From Acanthamoeba castellanii str. Neff (lineage: Eukaryota > Discosea > Longamoebia > Acanthamoebidae), in the NCBI RefSeq assembly GCF_000313135.1, contig NW_004457653.1, positions 1 to 19,852 on the forward strand: 19,852 nucleotides of DNA, read 5' to 3'. The notes beneath the pieces are model-generated. The model had not been told where the DNA came from, ran no database searches, and saw only the letters and a list, made by a program, of their open reading frames with translations. Shown here piece after piece: positions 1-9,737 of the stretch (the stretch's first letter is position 1; every line of letters begins with the position of its first letter). The position numbers and the translations under genes were made by a program.

Positions 1-796
1 GGTGGTGTCCGTGGGGGCGGTTGCTGGTGTTGTTGGTTGGGTGGATTGACAAAATGATTACACTTCTGAGCGAGGGGATTTAGTGGTTGGTATGTCGATC
101 TGGTGCGTTGGGTAACGATGAGGCCCTTTGGGCGGTGCAGACGCAGTTATTGCGTGATATGTGGCAAGAAGGTGTTGTGTTGCTGTGGTAAGGTGGACAA
201 GAAAAGAAGTGTAACGCAACGACACAGCCTGGGCCTTGGCCTTGGCGTCGTCGGAAAGGGGCCTCAATTACCTTACCGGTCCGTTGTGGGAATTGACCTT
301 ATCGACGCTCGTTTCGTAGTAACTTGTCAAACAGACAGCAAAAGAGGTCATTTCGAGTTGTTCTCCATTCCGTTCCGTCCACCTTCTCCAATGCCATTGC
401 AATGGTGAGCAGGAGGCAAAGGCTCAGGTACTTATTCATATAAGTACACACGATCGGAGCGTACCACCCCCACTGCCCCAGAAGAGAGGCAACGGAAGCC
501 GAGCGTAGCGCTCTTAGGTGTGCTGCACAAAGTGTGGTGGGTGGGAAATCACTCTTGACTTGACACACACACACAAAAAGAAACCCCAATCTGTGGGGCA
601 TACATAGTCTCGCTGCTGAGACGGTAGACCGCTTGCTCGCCTGAGTGCGAGGCCATACTCTATGGCTCCCACTCGTTCGTCCACTCCCGCTGCTCCAACT
701 CTTGCCCTTTCACCGCCCCTTCAAAATTGGCTGCTCTGTACACTCTGGTTCGTTCCTGCCGTTGGCGGTCAGCTGCGTGCGGAGTTGGTTGGATCA
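1..796. other. Left flank without a supportable gene
   Basis: I see no exon chain with conserved protein content here on either strand. Open frames exist (for example plus 662-1105 and minus 299-601), but their translations look like read-through of GC-rich DNA and match no family I know. The right part is probably the 3' UTR of the minus-strand kinase ending at 797. A short CA run lies near 563-575. The first 80 bases read as a C/A-rich strand on the minus side, as in amoebal leader sequences, so a minus-strand gene starting to the left of the window is possible but not shown. Confidence 0.4.
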
Positions 797-2006
797 TCAG
801 CAGGTCATCACGTCCATGGAGTCGCTCCACTCGACGGTTCCCTCTTCGCCCGACTCGTTCTCCTCGACCGTTACAGCCTCCGCCCCGATCTTCTCGTGCT
901 TCCAGAAGAAGGGGTGCTGGCGCACGTGATCGAGTGTGATTCTCTTTTCTGCATGGACGAAGGCACCGTGATGAGTCCTACGTTTTCTGCAAGAGGGCCA
1001 TGGCACGAGGGTATGAGGCAGCGCTACGTACCAGTATCGATCGTGAGGCACCTCGAGATAAGGTCGTGGGTGGCACGCGAGCCACAGCCGCCGGGGAAAG
1101 CGTGAAACTTGCCGAGTACGGTCCTCTTGAGCACGTCCTTGGGAACGGTAGCTTGGAAGGGGAAGAAGGCGCAAATCATAGTGTACAGGACCGAGCCGAG
1201 CGACCACACGTCGACCTTGGGGCCGGAGTAGGGGATTCGCTGGATGATCTCGGGCGCCACGGTGTGCGGGCTGCCGCACCACTTCTCGAAGCGCGTCGTG
1301 GGCGTGTAGTAGGTGGCGAAGCCGAAGTCGCACAGCTTGACCGAGAGCGACGCTTCATCTATGAGGATGTTCTGTTACAGACATATTAACCGAAAAGGAC
1401 ATTAGTGACCTATTCGAGGTGTATTCCATAAAAGGTTGAGGAATGCACTCCAGATCGGCGACGTACCTCGATCTTGATGTCCCTGTGGACGATGCCGTTG
1501 GCATGGAGGTACGAGACGGCCTCGACGAGCTGAGAGAAGATGCGGTAGACGACAGGCTCGTCGAGGCGGCCGTGCTGCTTGAGGAATCGGAGGAGGTCGC
1601 TGGCGACGTACTCGAAGAACATGTAGATGAAGGACTCGTCCTCGGCCACGTCGTGGAGGGAAACGATGCACGGGTGGATGCCCACCTTCTTCAGAATTTC
1701 GATCTCACGGTCGACCTCCTGCCTCTTCTCGGGGCTGAGCTGCGCCTTGTTGATGATCTTCACCGCTACTCGCCGGCCGGTGGGGCGGTGGAAGCCCAGC
1801 TTGACCTCACCGAAAGATCCACGGCCCAGCAGGTGTCGGGTGCAGATGAGGTAGTCGCCAAGGCTGAAGATGTCGTCGTTCTGGGTCCAGTCGCCGCTGC
1901 TTCGGTCCTCGCTGGCAGAGGTGAAGTCGAGCGAGGTGCGGGGTGAAGTTGAAGGCGATGTGCTCCGGGAAGGAGTCACACTCGAGCAGTCGGCGCCGAA
2001 ACCCAT
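797..2006 (-). CDS. Ser/Thr protein kinase, CAMK/SNF1-like
   Basis: Model: complement(join(797..948,1032..1371,1467..2006)), 343 residues, with introns of 83 and 95 nt. It should phosphorylate Ser/Thr on proteins; the substrate is unknown. A Ser/Thr-rich leader covers about residues 1-45. The kinase domain follows, with Gly loop GRGSFGEV (61-68), Lys83 in AVKII, catalytic loop HRDIKIEN (174-181, Asp176), DFG (195-197), CGSP then APE (219-221), and DVWSLGSVLYTM in the F helix. EKRITLDHVRQHPFF closes the domain, and a short acidic tail follows. Both splice joins restore conserved motifs: HRDIKIE/N and CLTIDT/EKRITL. The residue matching AMPK Thr172 (two before CGSP) is Lys, so activation by an upstream kinase at that site is not expected. 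The subfamily within CAMK is uncertain, and the very C-terminal end could be spliced differently. A TATA-like box lies about 180 bp upstream. Confidence 0.9.
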
Positions 2007-2507
2007 TGTTTGTGTGTGTAGATGTGGAAGAAGAGGAGGGAAGCTTGATGAAGAAGGGAGTGAGAATGGGGTAGGAGTTGAGAAGGAGAGACGGAAAGTG
2101 GCACTGGGGTCCTAGGCTGTTGGTTGAGGTGTGAGCTTCTTGAATTGAGGTTATGAAGAGGATAAGGGGCAGTAGGGAGAGGTAATATATACCACAGGCA
2201 CCCCGAGAACACGGGGGAGAGCACACTCGGCCGGCCTGGGGTGAGCTTCGGCGAGGCTCTACATCGCCACCACCCGAGTTTCACCAGAGAAGCTGAGCTG
2301 GCCCTCGCTGGCGAGCGGACACAGCGAAATTACGCCGAAACCCGCCGCAGAAATCGCCCTTCCGGCACAAGGGCTGAATTCCGCCGAAACCGCGCCATCT
2401 CCGCATTTCGAGTGCGAAAATTCGGAGGAAGGAGAGCTGCGCGATCTGTTTGTCGACACCTGCGAGAAAACAGAAAGGAAAAGGAGGGAAGAAGCGAGAG
2501 TTTGAAG
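2007..2507. other. Divergent intergenic region, kinase (-) / BORCS7-like (+)
   Basis: About 500 bp separate the start codons of two divergently oriented genes, so the region must hold both promoters and leaders. Apart from the TATA-like box on the kinase side, I see no recognisable site. The plus side is purine-rich just before the ATG at 2508. Open frames crossing the region show no family resemblance. Confidence 0.5.
2183..2191 (-). promoter_or_regulatory. TATA-like box upstream of the kinase
   Basis: On the minus strand this reads TATATATTA inside an otherwise GC-rich stretch, about 180 bp upstream of the kinase ATG at 2006. With a start site about 30 bp downstream, the 5' UTR would be roughly 150 nt. 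Placement is inferred from composition and orientation only. Confidence 0.4.
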
Positions 2508-2998
2508 ATGGACGCTGCGGATCCCTCTCTGGCCACCAAGGAGGAGGAGACGCGGCGACTAGAGAACATAATCTATGACTGCGGCAAGGCTGCCAAACTT
2601 CTTTTGGATGGATCGCACCAACACGAGGTGCGCTGCCCTCAACCCCCCCCCTGCGAACGATAATGTTGACAGTGCCGGGTCCGCACCGCCTTGTGTAGGA
2701 ACTGGTGAAAACTGCAAAGGAGTTCGTAGCGTTTGAACGCACCATACTCCGTACGGAGGACGTCCTTCTGGGCATGGAGCGAGCCATGTCCGAACTCACA
2801 GAAATGTACCTTGTGTTGCGGTTTCATCTTTCATTTTTTGTTATTTACGTTGTGTCTGTGGTTGTTGGCGTGGAACGTGGCAGGACGTACTCGCTGCAGG
2901 TGAGCCTGGAGAAGCTTCCTCTGCTTGCTCGCCAGTTCGAACGGCTGCCCATTGCCGAGGGAGAGTGGCTCGCGCAACCCACAAAGATAAAGTTTTAG
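2508..2998 (+). CDS. BORCS7-like small helical protein (BORC complex)
   Basis: Model: join(2508..2627,2699..2805,2884..2998), 113 residues, close to the roughly 105 residues of animal BORCS7. BORC sits on the cytosolic face of lysosomes and recruits Arl8, which links them to kinesin. The protein is almost wholly helical with no signal peptide. The stretch LLDGSHQHE-ELVKTAKEF followed by ILRTEDVLLGMERAM resembles, from memory, the human segment with LKGSRSSELL and ILHSEDSLRKM, in the same order and spacing. Joining exon 1 to exon 2 is phase 0. The second intron (78 nt) is itself stop-free and in frame, so an unspliced reading is also open. The assignment rests on a short weak match and could be another coiled-coil subunit of the BLOC/BORC type. 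Confidence 0.6.
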
Positions 2999-3209
2999 TC
3001 AATCGGCCGCTTTGTCAGCCTGCCCCGTGCCCTGTGCACTCCTCCATTTGCCTGCAGTTGCTTGCCAGGTTTGTGAAGGGATGCCGGCGTACGCGACCAT
3101 CAGATGAATGCAACAGGCGAGGTTGTCGTCACGCCGATACGGACTTGTTGCTATTTTTCTTTCTTTTCTTGGTCGCCGTTCTTTGTCGTTTGCATCTTCT
3201 GAAACTAAC
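2999..3209. other. Intergenic spacer, BORCS7-like to ALDH
   Basis: This 211-bp tandem spacer holds the 3' end of the BORCS7-like transcript and the ALDH promoter. A T-rich patch lies near 3150-3180. I see no TATA box or other clear element. Confidence 0.4.
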
Positions 3210-6000
3210 ATGGACGCTTCCTCTGCTGCCCACGTATCCACCTTCTGCCGTTGAACTGTGCTTTCACCAGCGGCGGTTGACCTTAATCTTCGCTCTTTGC
3301 AGACTGTCACCCTCAACGGAAAAGCGATTAGCTTTCCGACTCGATTGTTCATCAACAACGAATTCGTGGAGAGCGTCTCCGGCAAGACCTTCGCCGCCAT
3401 TGACCCCGCCACCGAGCAGGAGATCTGCCAGCTCGCTGAAGGCACCCCCAAGCCCAATCTATTACTTTTTTCAAATAAATAATTATAATAATTGAAATAA
3501 TGTTATAATACATTTAACAATTATTATTTCTGTTCGTGGTTGCAGGAGACAAGGAGGATGTGGACAGGGCCGTCGCTGCGGCTCGTTTTGCTTTTGAAGA
3601 AGGTACCATTAACAGCGCTGTGGTTGTGCGGAGCATTTTGTTTTTGAAACAAGCGCGTGTGATGGCTGGACCAGGCGAGTGGTCGGAGCTGTCGAGCAAG
3701 CAGCGCGGCGATCTGCTCTACCGACTGGCCGAGCTCATCGACCAGGAGAAGGAGGCCCTGGCCCTTTTGGGTACCTCTCTCTCTCTCTCTCTCTATACGT
3801 GCGCCGCGCACGTGATACGTAGCGCTGCGTGAAGCCGCTTGCTGCACGTTCTGGGCACCCATTTTGCAGTTCTCAACGTAACTCTTAATCGTCCCGCCTC
3901 CTTGCCGCGAACGAACAGAGTCCCTTGACGTGGGCAAGCCGTTCTTTGAGTCGTTCAACTTTGACCTCAAGCAGGTGGTCGACACCTACCGCTACTTTGC
4001 CGTATCCTTTTCACCCTCCCCCACAACCTTCACCACTGCGCACGCACCATCCGATATCTCTCGCTTTCGCATTCGCTCTTGCCCCCCCCCTCCCGAGCTC
4101 TGTATGGCGTGTTCTCTCCTTGACCTGTTGAACAAAGGGCTGGGCGGACAAGATTCACGGCAAGTCGATCGACATCCCCGGCAACAATGTCTGCTACACC
4201 CGCCACGAGCCCCTCGGCGTGGTCGGCCTCATCGGTATCCGCCTGACACCCTGCCCCTCCCACACATACACACACACACACACACTGTAGCAACGAGCAC
4301 CTCCTCTTACACTGGCTCTTTCCTCTCTGCCCTCCTTCCTTGATGTGTGCAGTGCCGTGGAACTTCCCGCTGCAGATCACCGCCTGGAAGCTGGCCCCTG
4401 CCCTTGCCGCGGGCAACACTGTGATCTTGAAGGTGCTGCCACCAGGTTGTGATGGGCTCGGGCAAAGAAAGAAAACTCACACGTTGCTCATCGATGTAAC
4501 AACAGCCGGCGGAGCAGACTTCCATCACCGCCCTGAAGCTCGCTGAGCTCGTCAAGAAGGCTGGCTTCCCTGCTGGTGTGGTCAATGTCATCACCGGATT
4601 CGGACCCAAGGCCGGCGCCGCCATTGCCGCGCACATGGACATCGATAAGGCACGCATGCACGCATCAGTTGCACCACCACGACTCAAGCCGGCAACAGCT
4701 GCCCTAGTACTTACATGGTTGGTGTTTATGTGTGGCGCGTGCACGCGGCAGGTGAGCTTTACGGGCTCGACCTTCACGGGAAGGAAGGTGATGGAGCTCT
4801 CGGCGGCGTCCAACCTCAAGCCCGTGGGTCTCGAGCTCGGCGGCAAGAGCCCCATCATTGTGTTTGATGACGTCATCAACATGGAGAAGGCCATCACCGA
4901 CTCCTACTACGCTCTGTACGCCACACGTTTAGTTCTTTCACTCTCTATGCAGCTTTCGTTTTATATTCACTTGGCCACACAATGCCACACGCGCGTTCGC
5001 AGGTTTTGGAATGCTGGTCAGTGCTGCAGTGCCGGCTCGCGTATATTCGTGCACGAGAAGATCTACGACGAGTTTGTGGAGAAGAGCGTTGCCATGGTTC
5101 ATACAGCCCACAATTGCGCCGAGTTGGGGGACTAACACTACAATCACACATCACGCAGGCCAAGGCTCGCATCGAGCAGACCGGAAACCCGCTGCTGGAC
5201 ACGACCATGCATGGTCCGCAGGTGTCCAAGCTGCAGTTTGACAAGGTGATGGGCTATATCGAGACCGGCAAGAAGGAGGGTGCTCGCCTGCTGTGCGGCG
5301 GTGCTCGAGTCGGCGACAAGGGGTAACCTCTCCACACACACCACTGCGCGCGTTTGGTTTAAGCTGACCGTGTGCCGTGATGTGCGTCGCAGATACTTCA
5401 TCCAGCCTACCGTGTTCGCCGATGTGGAGGACAACATGACCATCTGCCGCGAGGAAATCTTTGGTACGTTGCCTCGCCATCAACCATGTTACTAGGCTTG
5501 GCCCAACCACCCAACTCTTTCTTCTTCTTCTTCTTCTTCTTCTCACTCATAGGTCCTGTGATGGCGATCATCAAGTTCAAGGATGTCCATGAGGTACCTG
5601 TTGGCCAGTTTGCGGCACAGCACAACACTGCTAACGCGTTGCTTGCACCTCAGGTGGTGAGGCGCGCCAACGACTCGATCTACGGTCTGGTGGCGGCCGT
5701 CTACACGCGCGACGTGGAGAAGGCGATGTTCCTCTCGAAGAAGCTCAAGGCCGGCACCGTGTGGGTCAACACCTACAACGTCATCACCCCGCAGACCCCC
5801 TGGGGTACGTGTCTACTTACTCCCTCTCGTTGCTTGTTGCTCACCGTCTTTGCGAAACCGCACACGACACACGATGCACCACCGCACACGCAGGCGGCTT
5901 CAAGCAGAGCGGCCACGGGAGGGACATGTCGGAGTACGCTCTCGCGCAGTACACCGCGCCCAAGTGCGTGATCATCGAGTACCAGACCCCCAAGATGTAA
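3210..6000 (+). CDS. NAD-dependent aldehyde dehydrogenase, ALDH1/2 type
   Basis: Model: join(3210..3233,3303..3441,3546..3602,3675..3770,3919..4001,4138..4234,4353..4432,4506..4649,4752..4915,5003..5096,5159..5322,5393..5463,5553..5593,5654..5804,5894..6000), 503 residues, normal for the family. It oxidises aldehydes to carboxylic acids with NAD(P)+. Key residues fall where ALDH2 has them: Asn169 in VPWNFP, the FTGST cofactor turn (about 243-247), Glu268 in LELGGKSP, and the catalytic Cys303 in [16 protein letters not shown] and the C-terminal [13 protein letters not shown] are also present. No mitochondrial presequence is visible, so it is probably cytosolic. The first exon codes for only 8 residues. 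Introns 2 and 7 use GC donors; the conserved protein on both sides leaves little doubt. The aldehyde substrate cannot be read from the sequence. Confidence 0.96.
3442..3545 (+). other. GC-AG intron 2 of the ALDH gene, AT-rich
   Basis: The exon ends AAG and the intron begins GCACCC and ends TTGCAG. Splicing here gives the continuous protein [14 protein letters not shown]. There is no GT between the conserved codons and the first in-frame stop, so a normal donor is not available. The middle is far more AT-rich than its surroundings (about 3464-3530), with many short A/T inverted stretches. Confidence 0.85.
3775..3794 (+). repeat. (CT)n microsatellite in ALDH intron 4
   Basis: A run of CT dinucleotides begins four bases into the 148-nt intron 3771-3918. 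Confidence 0.9.
4261..4285 (+). repeat. (CA)n microsatellite in ALDH intron 6
   Basis: A nearly perfect CA run lies within the intron 4235-4352. Confidence 0.9.
4650..4751 (+). other. GC-AG intron 8 span of the ALDH gene (second GC donor)
   Basis: The exon ends GATAAG and the intron begins GCACGC and ends GGCAG. The spliced product reads MDIDK/VSFTGST, the conserved NAD-binding turn of ALDHs. Using the nearest GT further on would insert extra residues into this invariant motif. Confidence 0.88.
5521..5543 (+). repeat. (CTT)n repeat at the end of an ALDH intron
   Basis: A CTT trinucleotide run lies just before the 3' splice site of the intron 5464-5552 and serves as its pyrimidine tract. Confidence 0.9.
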
Positions 6001-6471
6001 TCTGCATGCGCGTCCGAGTACATCGAAGAGAGACGGTGGCCACCGTCGCATATTCAACACCTCCTCGCCGTGGCACTCGTCATTTCTTGATGGTGTGTGT
6101 GTTTGGCAGGCCCACAACGCCAGCTGCGTCCGACTTGCTTCGACAGAAAGCCACTTCGTAGTTGGTTCTGGCCTTTCTCGCACGATTTTCGGTATGCACT
6201 TCCGCTCAACTCTGCATTCTTAGGACAGATGCCCCTTGGTTGAAGAAGGGATCGTTCTCGCTCGATTTCGTCGCTTCGTAAGCCACCTAGCCTTCGCTTC
6301 GTTCTCTCGCCGTAATCGGGCACTTCCTCGACTCCCATAAAAACGATCGTGTGTGGCGCCTTTTACTTCTCTTTCTGCCTTTCTGGTTCTCCCAATTAGC
6401 TCCGCGGACCCGACCAGCCGCTCCCTCAACCAACATCCTCCTACCAAGCTCAACGCAAGAAGGTACTGACC
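6001..6471. other. Intergenic region, ALDH to CobW gene
   Basis: This 471-bp spacer follows the ALDH stop and precedes the CobW ATG. It holds the ALDH 3' UTR and the promoter of the next gene. A CATAAAAA stretch near 6335 could act as a TATA-like element about 135 bp before the ATG, but this is weak. Nothing else is recognisable. Confidence 0.4.
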
Positions 6472-7185
6472 ATGCTCGCGGCTGCTGCGGCCGAGGAAAG
6501 CAAAAAGCGGAAGATGGGGGAGGCCGAAGGTGAAGGCGATGAAGGTGATGAAACGGGAAAGGCCAAGAAAAAGAATACCAAAGAAACGGTGGACCGGTGG
6601 GTGTTGAGATAACTCGCGAGCGCCTCTTTACAGTTGTGATTCTACGCCAACATCGCTCACACACACACACACACACAGAATGCAAGCCAAGGAGCAGGCC
6701 GAGTTGCCCATCTGGGAGGAGCCCGAGGAAGAACTGCAGAGCTCCAAGGTCGACGCCATCGGTACACGCCGCCCGTCCACCCAAAGAGCGAAGCCTCCCC
6801 CCCACACGCCCGGCGCGACTGACGCTTTCTCTCTTTTTCACCAGGCGAACCGCTCACTGAGCTAGTTGCCTATCTGACCGAGATGGCCGGCGACGAGGTG
6901 CTCAATCGCGCATCCCATTGGGCGCAGCACTTAAATTCTGACCAATGAGGTGTGGGGTTTCGGTAGTTCCTCGGTCAGGACAGGAGCGAGCTGCAGTTCA
7001 GGAAGCTCACGGCGCAGGCCGTCGAGAGGGTGAAGGTGCTCAACGCCTTTTTCGAGGAAAACAAAGAGTCGCCCTACTACCGCCCGCTTTTGCCGCTGTG
7101 GGAGGCCCTCAAGAAACAGACCTCCAACCTCATCCGCATCGTCAACCTGCACTCCCTCAAGGAAGGTGCGTTCCACACGCACGCA

Positions 7186-7217
<32 letters not shown>

Positions 7218-8945
7218 CACACAACGAGGCCAACACGACACACATACACTGCACACGACACACCACACAACCGAGGCTAACTCAGACATGCAGCCGTGGA
7301 AAGTGCGTTGGGCGTGGTGGATTCGCTGGCGACGAACATCCTCGGCTACGCGCGTTCCATCGAAGAGAAGATTGACTACCCGAAGGACAAGCGCATTCCC
7401 GTCGGCATCATCACCGGATTCCTTGGCAGCGGTACATTTCTGCAACGCCGCCGCACCTCCCCCCAAAAAAGTGGGTGCAGACTCGTCTCACCGTCGTTCG
7501 CGCTTCACAGGCAAGACAACGCTCCTCAACTACATACTGAACGCCAACCACGGCAAGCGGATCGCGGTGATTGAAAATGAGTTCGGAGGTAAACTATGCT
7601 ACTTGTTGAGCGTGCACCGATCCAAGGGCGGTACTCACCAGAGCTCGGCTGGCGCGCACAGAGGTGGGAATCGACGATTCGCTCCTGCAGGACAAGTTCG
7701 CCGCCAACGAGGAGATCTTCCAGATGAACAACGGTTGCATTTGCTGCACCGTGCGCGGTGATCTGATCCGCATCCTGCGCGAGCTCGTCAAGGTGAGCCC
7801 ACCTCGGCCTCGGCCTCTCAACGAGCTGGGTTGGGCCAATTAAGTGGTGACTCACATTTTCTTTCTTTCTTCTTTCATTTTTGTGGTTGCGAACAGCAAA
7901 AGGACAAGTTCGACTATGTGCTGATCGAGACTACGGGCCTGGCGGATCCCGCGCCGATCGCGCAGACCTTCTTCATGGACCCCAAGCTGAGCCTCCAGTT
8001 CGTGCTGGACGGAATCATCACCGTCGTCGATGCCAAGCACATCCTCCAGCATCTCGACGAGGTCAAGCCCGACGGTATGCATGTGGTGTGTCACTCACTT
8101 CCCTTCTGCATCGATGCTCACAGCACGCACACAGGTGTGGAAAATGAGTCGGTTGAGCAGGTGGGCTTCGCTGACAGGATCCTGCTGTCGAAGCTGGACC
8201 TGGTCGACGCCGAGTGCGAGCAGGCGGTCAGGAAGCGGCTGGCGCAGATCAACGCCGCCGTGGAGATCATTCCCGTGAACAAGGGCGTGGTCGACCTCGC
8301 CAAGATTCTCAACATCAAGGCCTTTGACCTCGACAAGATCCTCGTACGCGCCACCGTGCCCAGCCGCTCACACGCTCACCGACAACTTGCCACTCGCTCA
8401 CTGGAGTCACGCGCAGGACATGGACCCGCAGTTCCTTCTCGACCAGGAGCACCAGCACGACCAGTCCGTCTCCAGTGTCGGCCTGACCATCGAGGTGCGT
8501 ACCCCCATCTTGCATGATGATGGCTAGTCGTGGTGGTGGTTGAAGAGCTCTCTTAAACTGATCGTCTCCATCATGGCGACCAGGGCGAGGCGGACATGGA
8601 CAAGATCAACTCCTGGCTGGGGAAGACGCTGCGGACCAAGGGCAACGACATCTTCCGCATGAAGGGCGTCATCGCCGTCAAGGGGTGGAAGGAGAAGTTC
8701 GTTTTCCACGGCGTTCACATGATGGTGCGGCTGACCACCCTCTTTCCCTTCATAATCCCCGCACACAGCTGATACGCTGCTCTCTTTGGAATGTGTGCGG
8801 GTGCTGCGTTGCGGCGCAGTTTGAGGGGAGCCAGATCGGCAAGTGGGCCAAGAACGAGAAGAGGGAGAACCGACTGGTCTTCATCGGGCGAAACCTGGAT
8901 CGAGAGGAGCTCTGGGCTTCCTTCAAGGCCTGCTTCGAGCACTGA
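6472..8945 (+). CDS. CobW/COG0523 (ZNG1-like) metal-chaperone GTPase
   Basis: Model: join(6472..6596,6679..6761,6845..6897,6979..7165,7294..7431,7511..7588,7662..7792,7897..8074,8135..8343,8417..8494,8584..8724,8820..8945), 508 residues. Members of this G3E GTPase family deliver zinc or other metals to client proteins. Seen in order: P-loop GFLGSGKTT (191-199); ENEFGEVGID (about 217-226); the metal-binding CICC within NNGCICCTVRGD (Cys247, Cys249, Cys250); ETTGLADP (Walker B region); SKLD (343-346) in the base-recognition position; a His-bearing stretch EHQHD; and the CobW C-terminal domain ending in GRNLDREELWASF. The roughly 180 residues before the P-loop are unusual: an Ala start, a Lys/Glu/Gly-rich stretch, then mostly helical sequence. 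Animal ZNG1 proteins are near 395 residues, so this one is about 110 longer. The METAP1-binding CPELVPI motif is not seen. The intron ends and the ATG of the extension are less certain than the core. Confidence 0.92.
6658..6677 (+). repeat. (AC)n repeat abutting a 3' splice site
   Basis: The AC run extends directly into the acceptor AG of the first CobW intron (6597-6678), so this intron has no ordinary pyrimidine tract at its end. Confidence 0.85.
7175..7223 (+). repeat. (CACG)n then (CA)n compound repeat in a CobW intron
   Basis: Tetranucleotide CACG units pass into a CA run inside the 128-nt intron 7166-7293. Confidence 0.9.
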
Positions 8946-9091
8946 GCCATTCCTTTTCACTTCGCAGTGGTTGTTGTCATGCTCTTTCCTGTGAATGCAC
9001 ATACGTCCGACCGCACACACGACCCACACGCGAGAGAAATTCGAGGAAAATAAAGGATCAAAAAGCAAACGAGCTCCGACTCGCACTAAAG

Positions 9092-9641
9092 ATGGAGGAG
9101 CAGGCAGGTGCATGCTCGCCGTGGCAGCTGTTCACGTCGACGGCAGTGGGCGGAGTGGCATTCTTCATCTTGGGCACTGTGGGCAACCTCCGCCGTGCGC
9201 CACTACCCCTGCTGCTCAACGTTCTCCTCAACCTCAACCGTACCCCCCCTGGCTTCTTTGCTTTCATCGCTTGCCCTTCATCTCAAGCTCCATCTCTCCT
9301 CTTTTCGTCATTTCATCAATTTAATCCAATACATCACAGAGAAATTGAATAATCCCAGCACGGGGCTCACTGCACGACAAATCTACCAACTGCCCATCGG
9401 TACGCCCGCATCTCGTCACCCCCCGCTCCCTATCCTGTGACGCTCACTTCTTCGTGTCGCGACATCGCGTTGCGTGTCCGGTTGTGTTGTGCGCGTGGTA
9501 CGAGAAGTGACGGGAGCTGTGGGGATGCTGCTGGGTGGCTACGTCGGCTACCGAGAGTGCCAGATGGAGAGGGCGTTCAAGGAGAAGTGGGCGAAGACGA
9601 AGCGCTCGCCGTCGCTCGAAGTGAGGGAGGGATCGCTATAA
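9092..9641 (+). CDS. Small hypothetical protein with two membrane-like segments
   Basis: Model: join(9092..9239,9340..9399,9508..9641), 113 residues. I do not recognise the family. A hydrophobic, Gly-rich segment covers about residues 14-31 (VGGVAFFILGTVG) and a second covers about 70-84 (GAVGMLLGGYVGY). Each is followed by charged residues: LRR after the first, and a Glu/Lys-rich helix after the second. This hints at a helical hairpin in an organelle or endoplasmic membrane. The second acceptor has two in-frame choices three bases apart (GAG or AAG), giving PIEVTG or PIVTG. The stop at 9639-9641 assumes read-through of GAA/GTGAGG, which itself looks like a donor; splicing to the AG at 9699 would extend the protein into the convergent gene. 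An AATAAA at 9049-9054 lies just upstream and probably belongs to the CobW transcript. Confidence 0.45.
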
Positions 9642-9737
9642 CAATCATAACATTGTTGTTTGCTGATGTGTGCGTGATGCATCATCATCCAATGTACAGG
9701 AGAGGGCCCACATATTTTCATCCACTCTGCTTCGACG

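Noticed and set aside
662..1105. Plus-strand open frame of 147 codons overlapping the kinase 3' end
   Set aside because: It runs antisense to conserved kinase codons and carries no family resemblance.
3442..3482. Reading the ALDH exon on to the stop at 3480-3482
   Set aside because: This would truncate the enzyme after about 65 residues, while the GC-AG join restores the conserved family sequence through to a full 503 residues.
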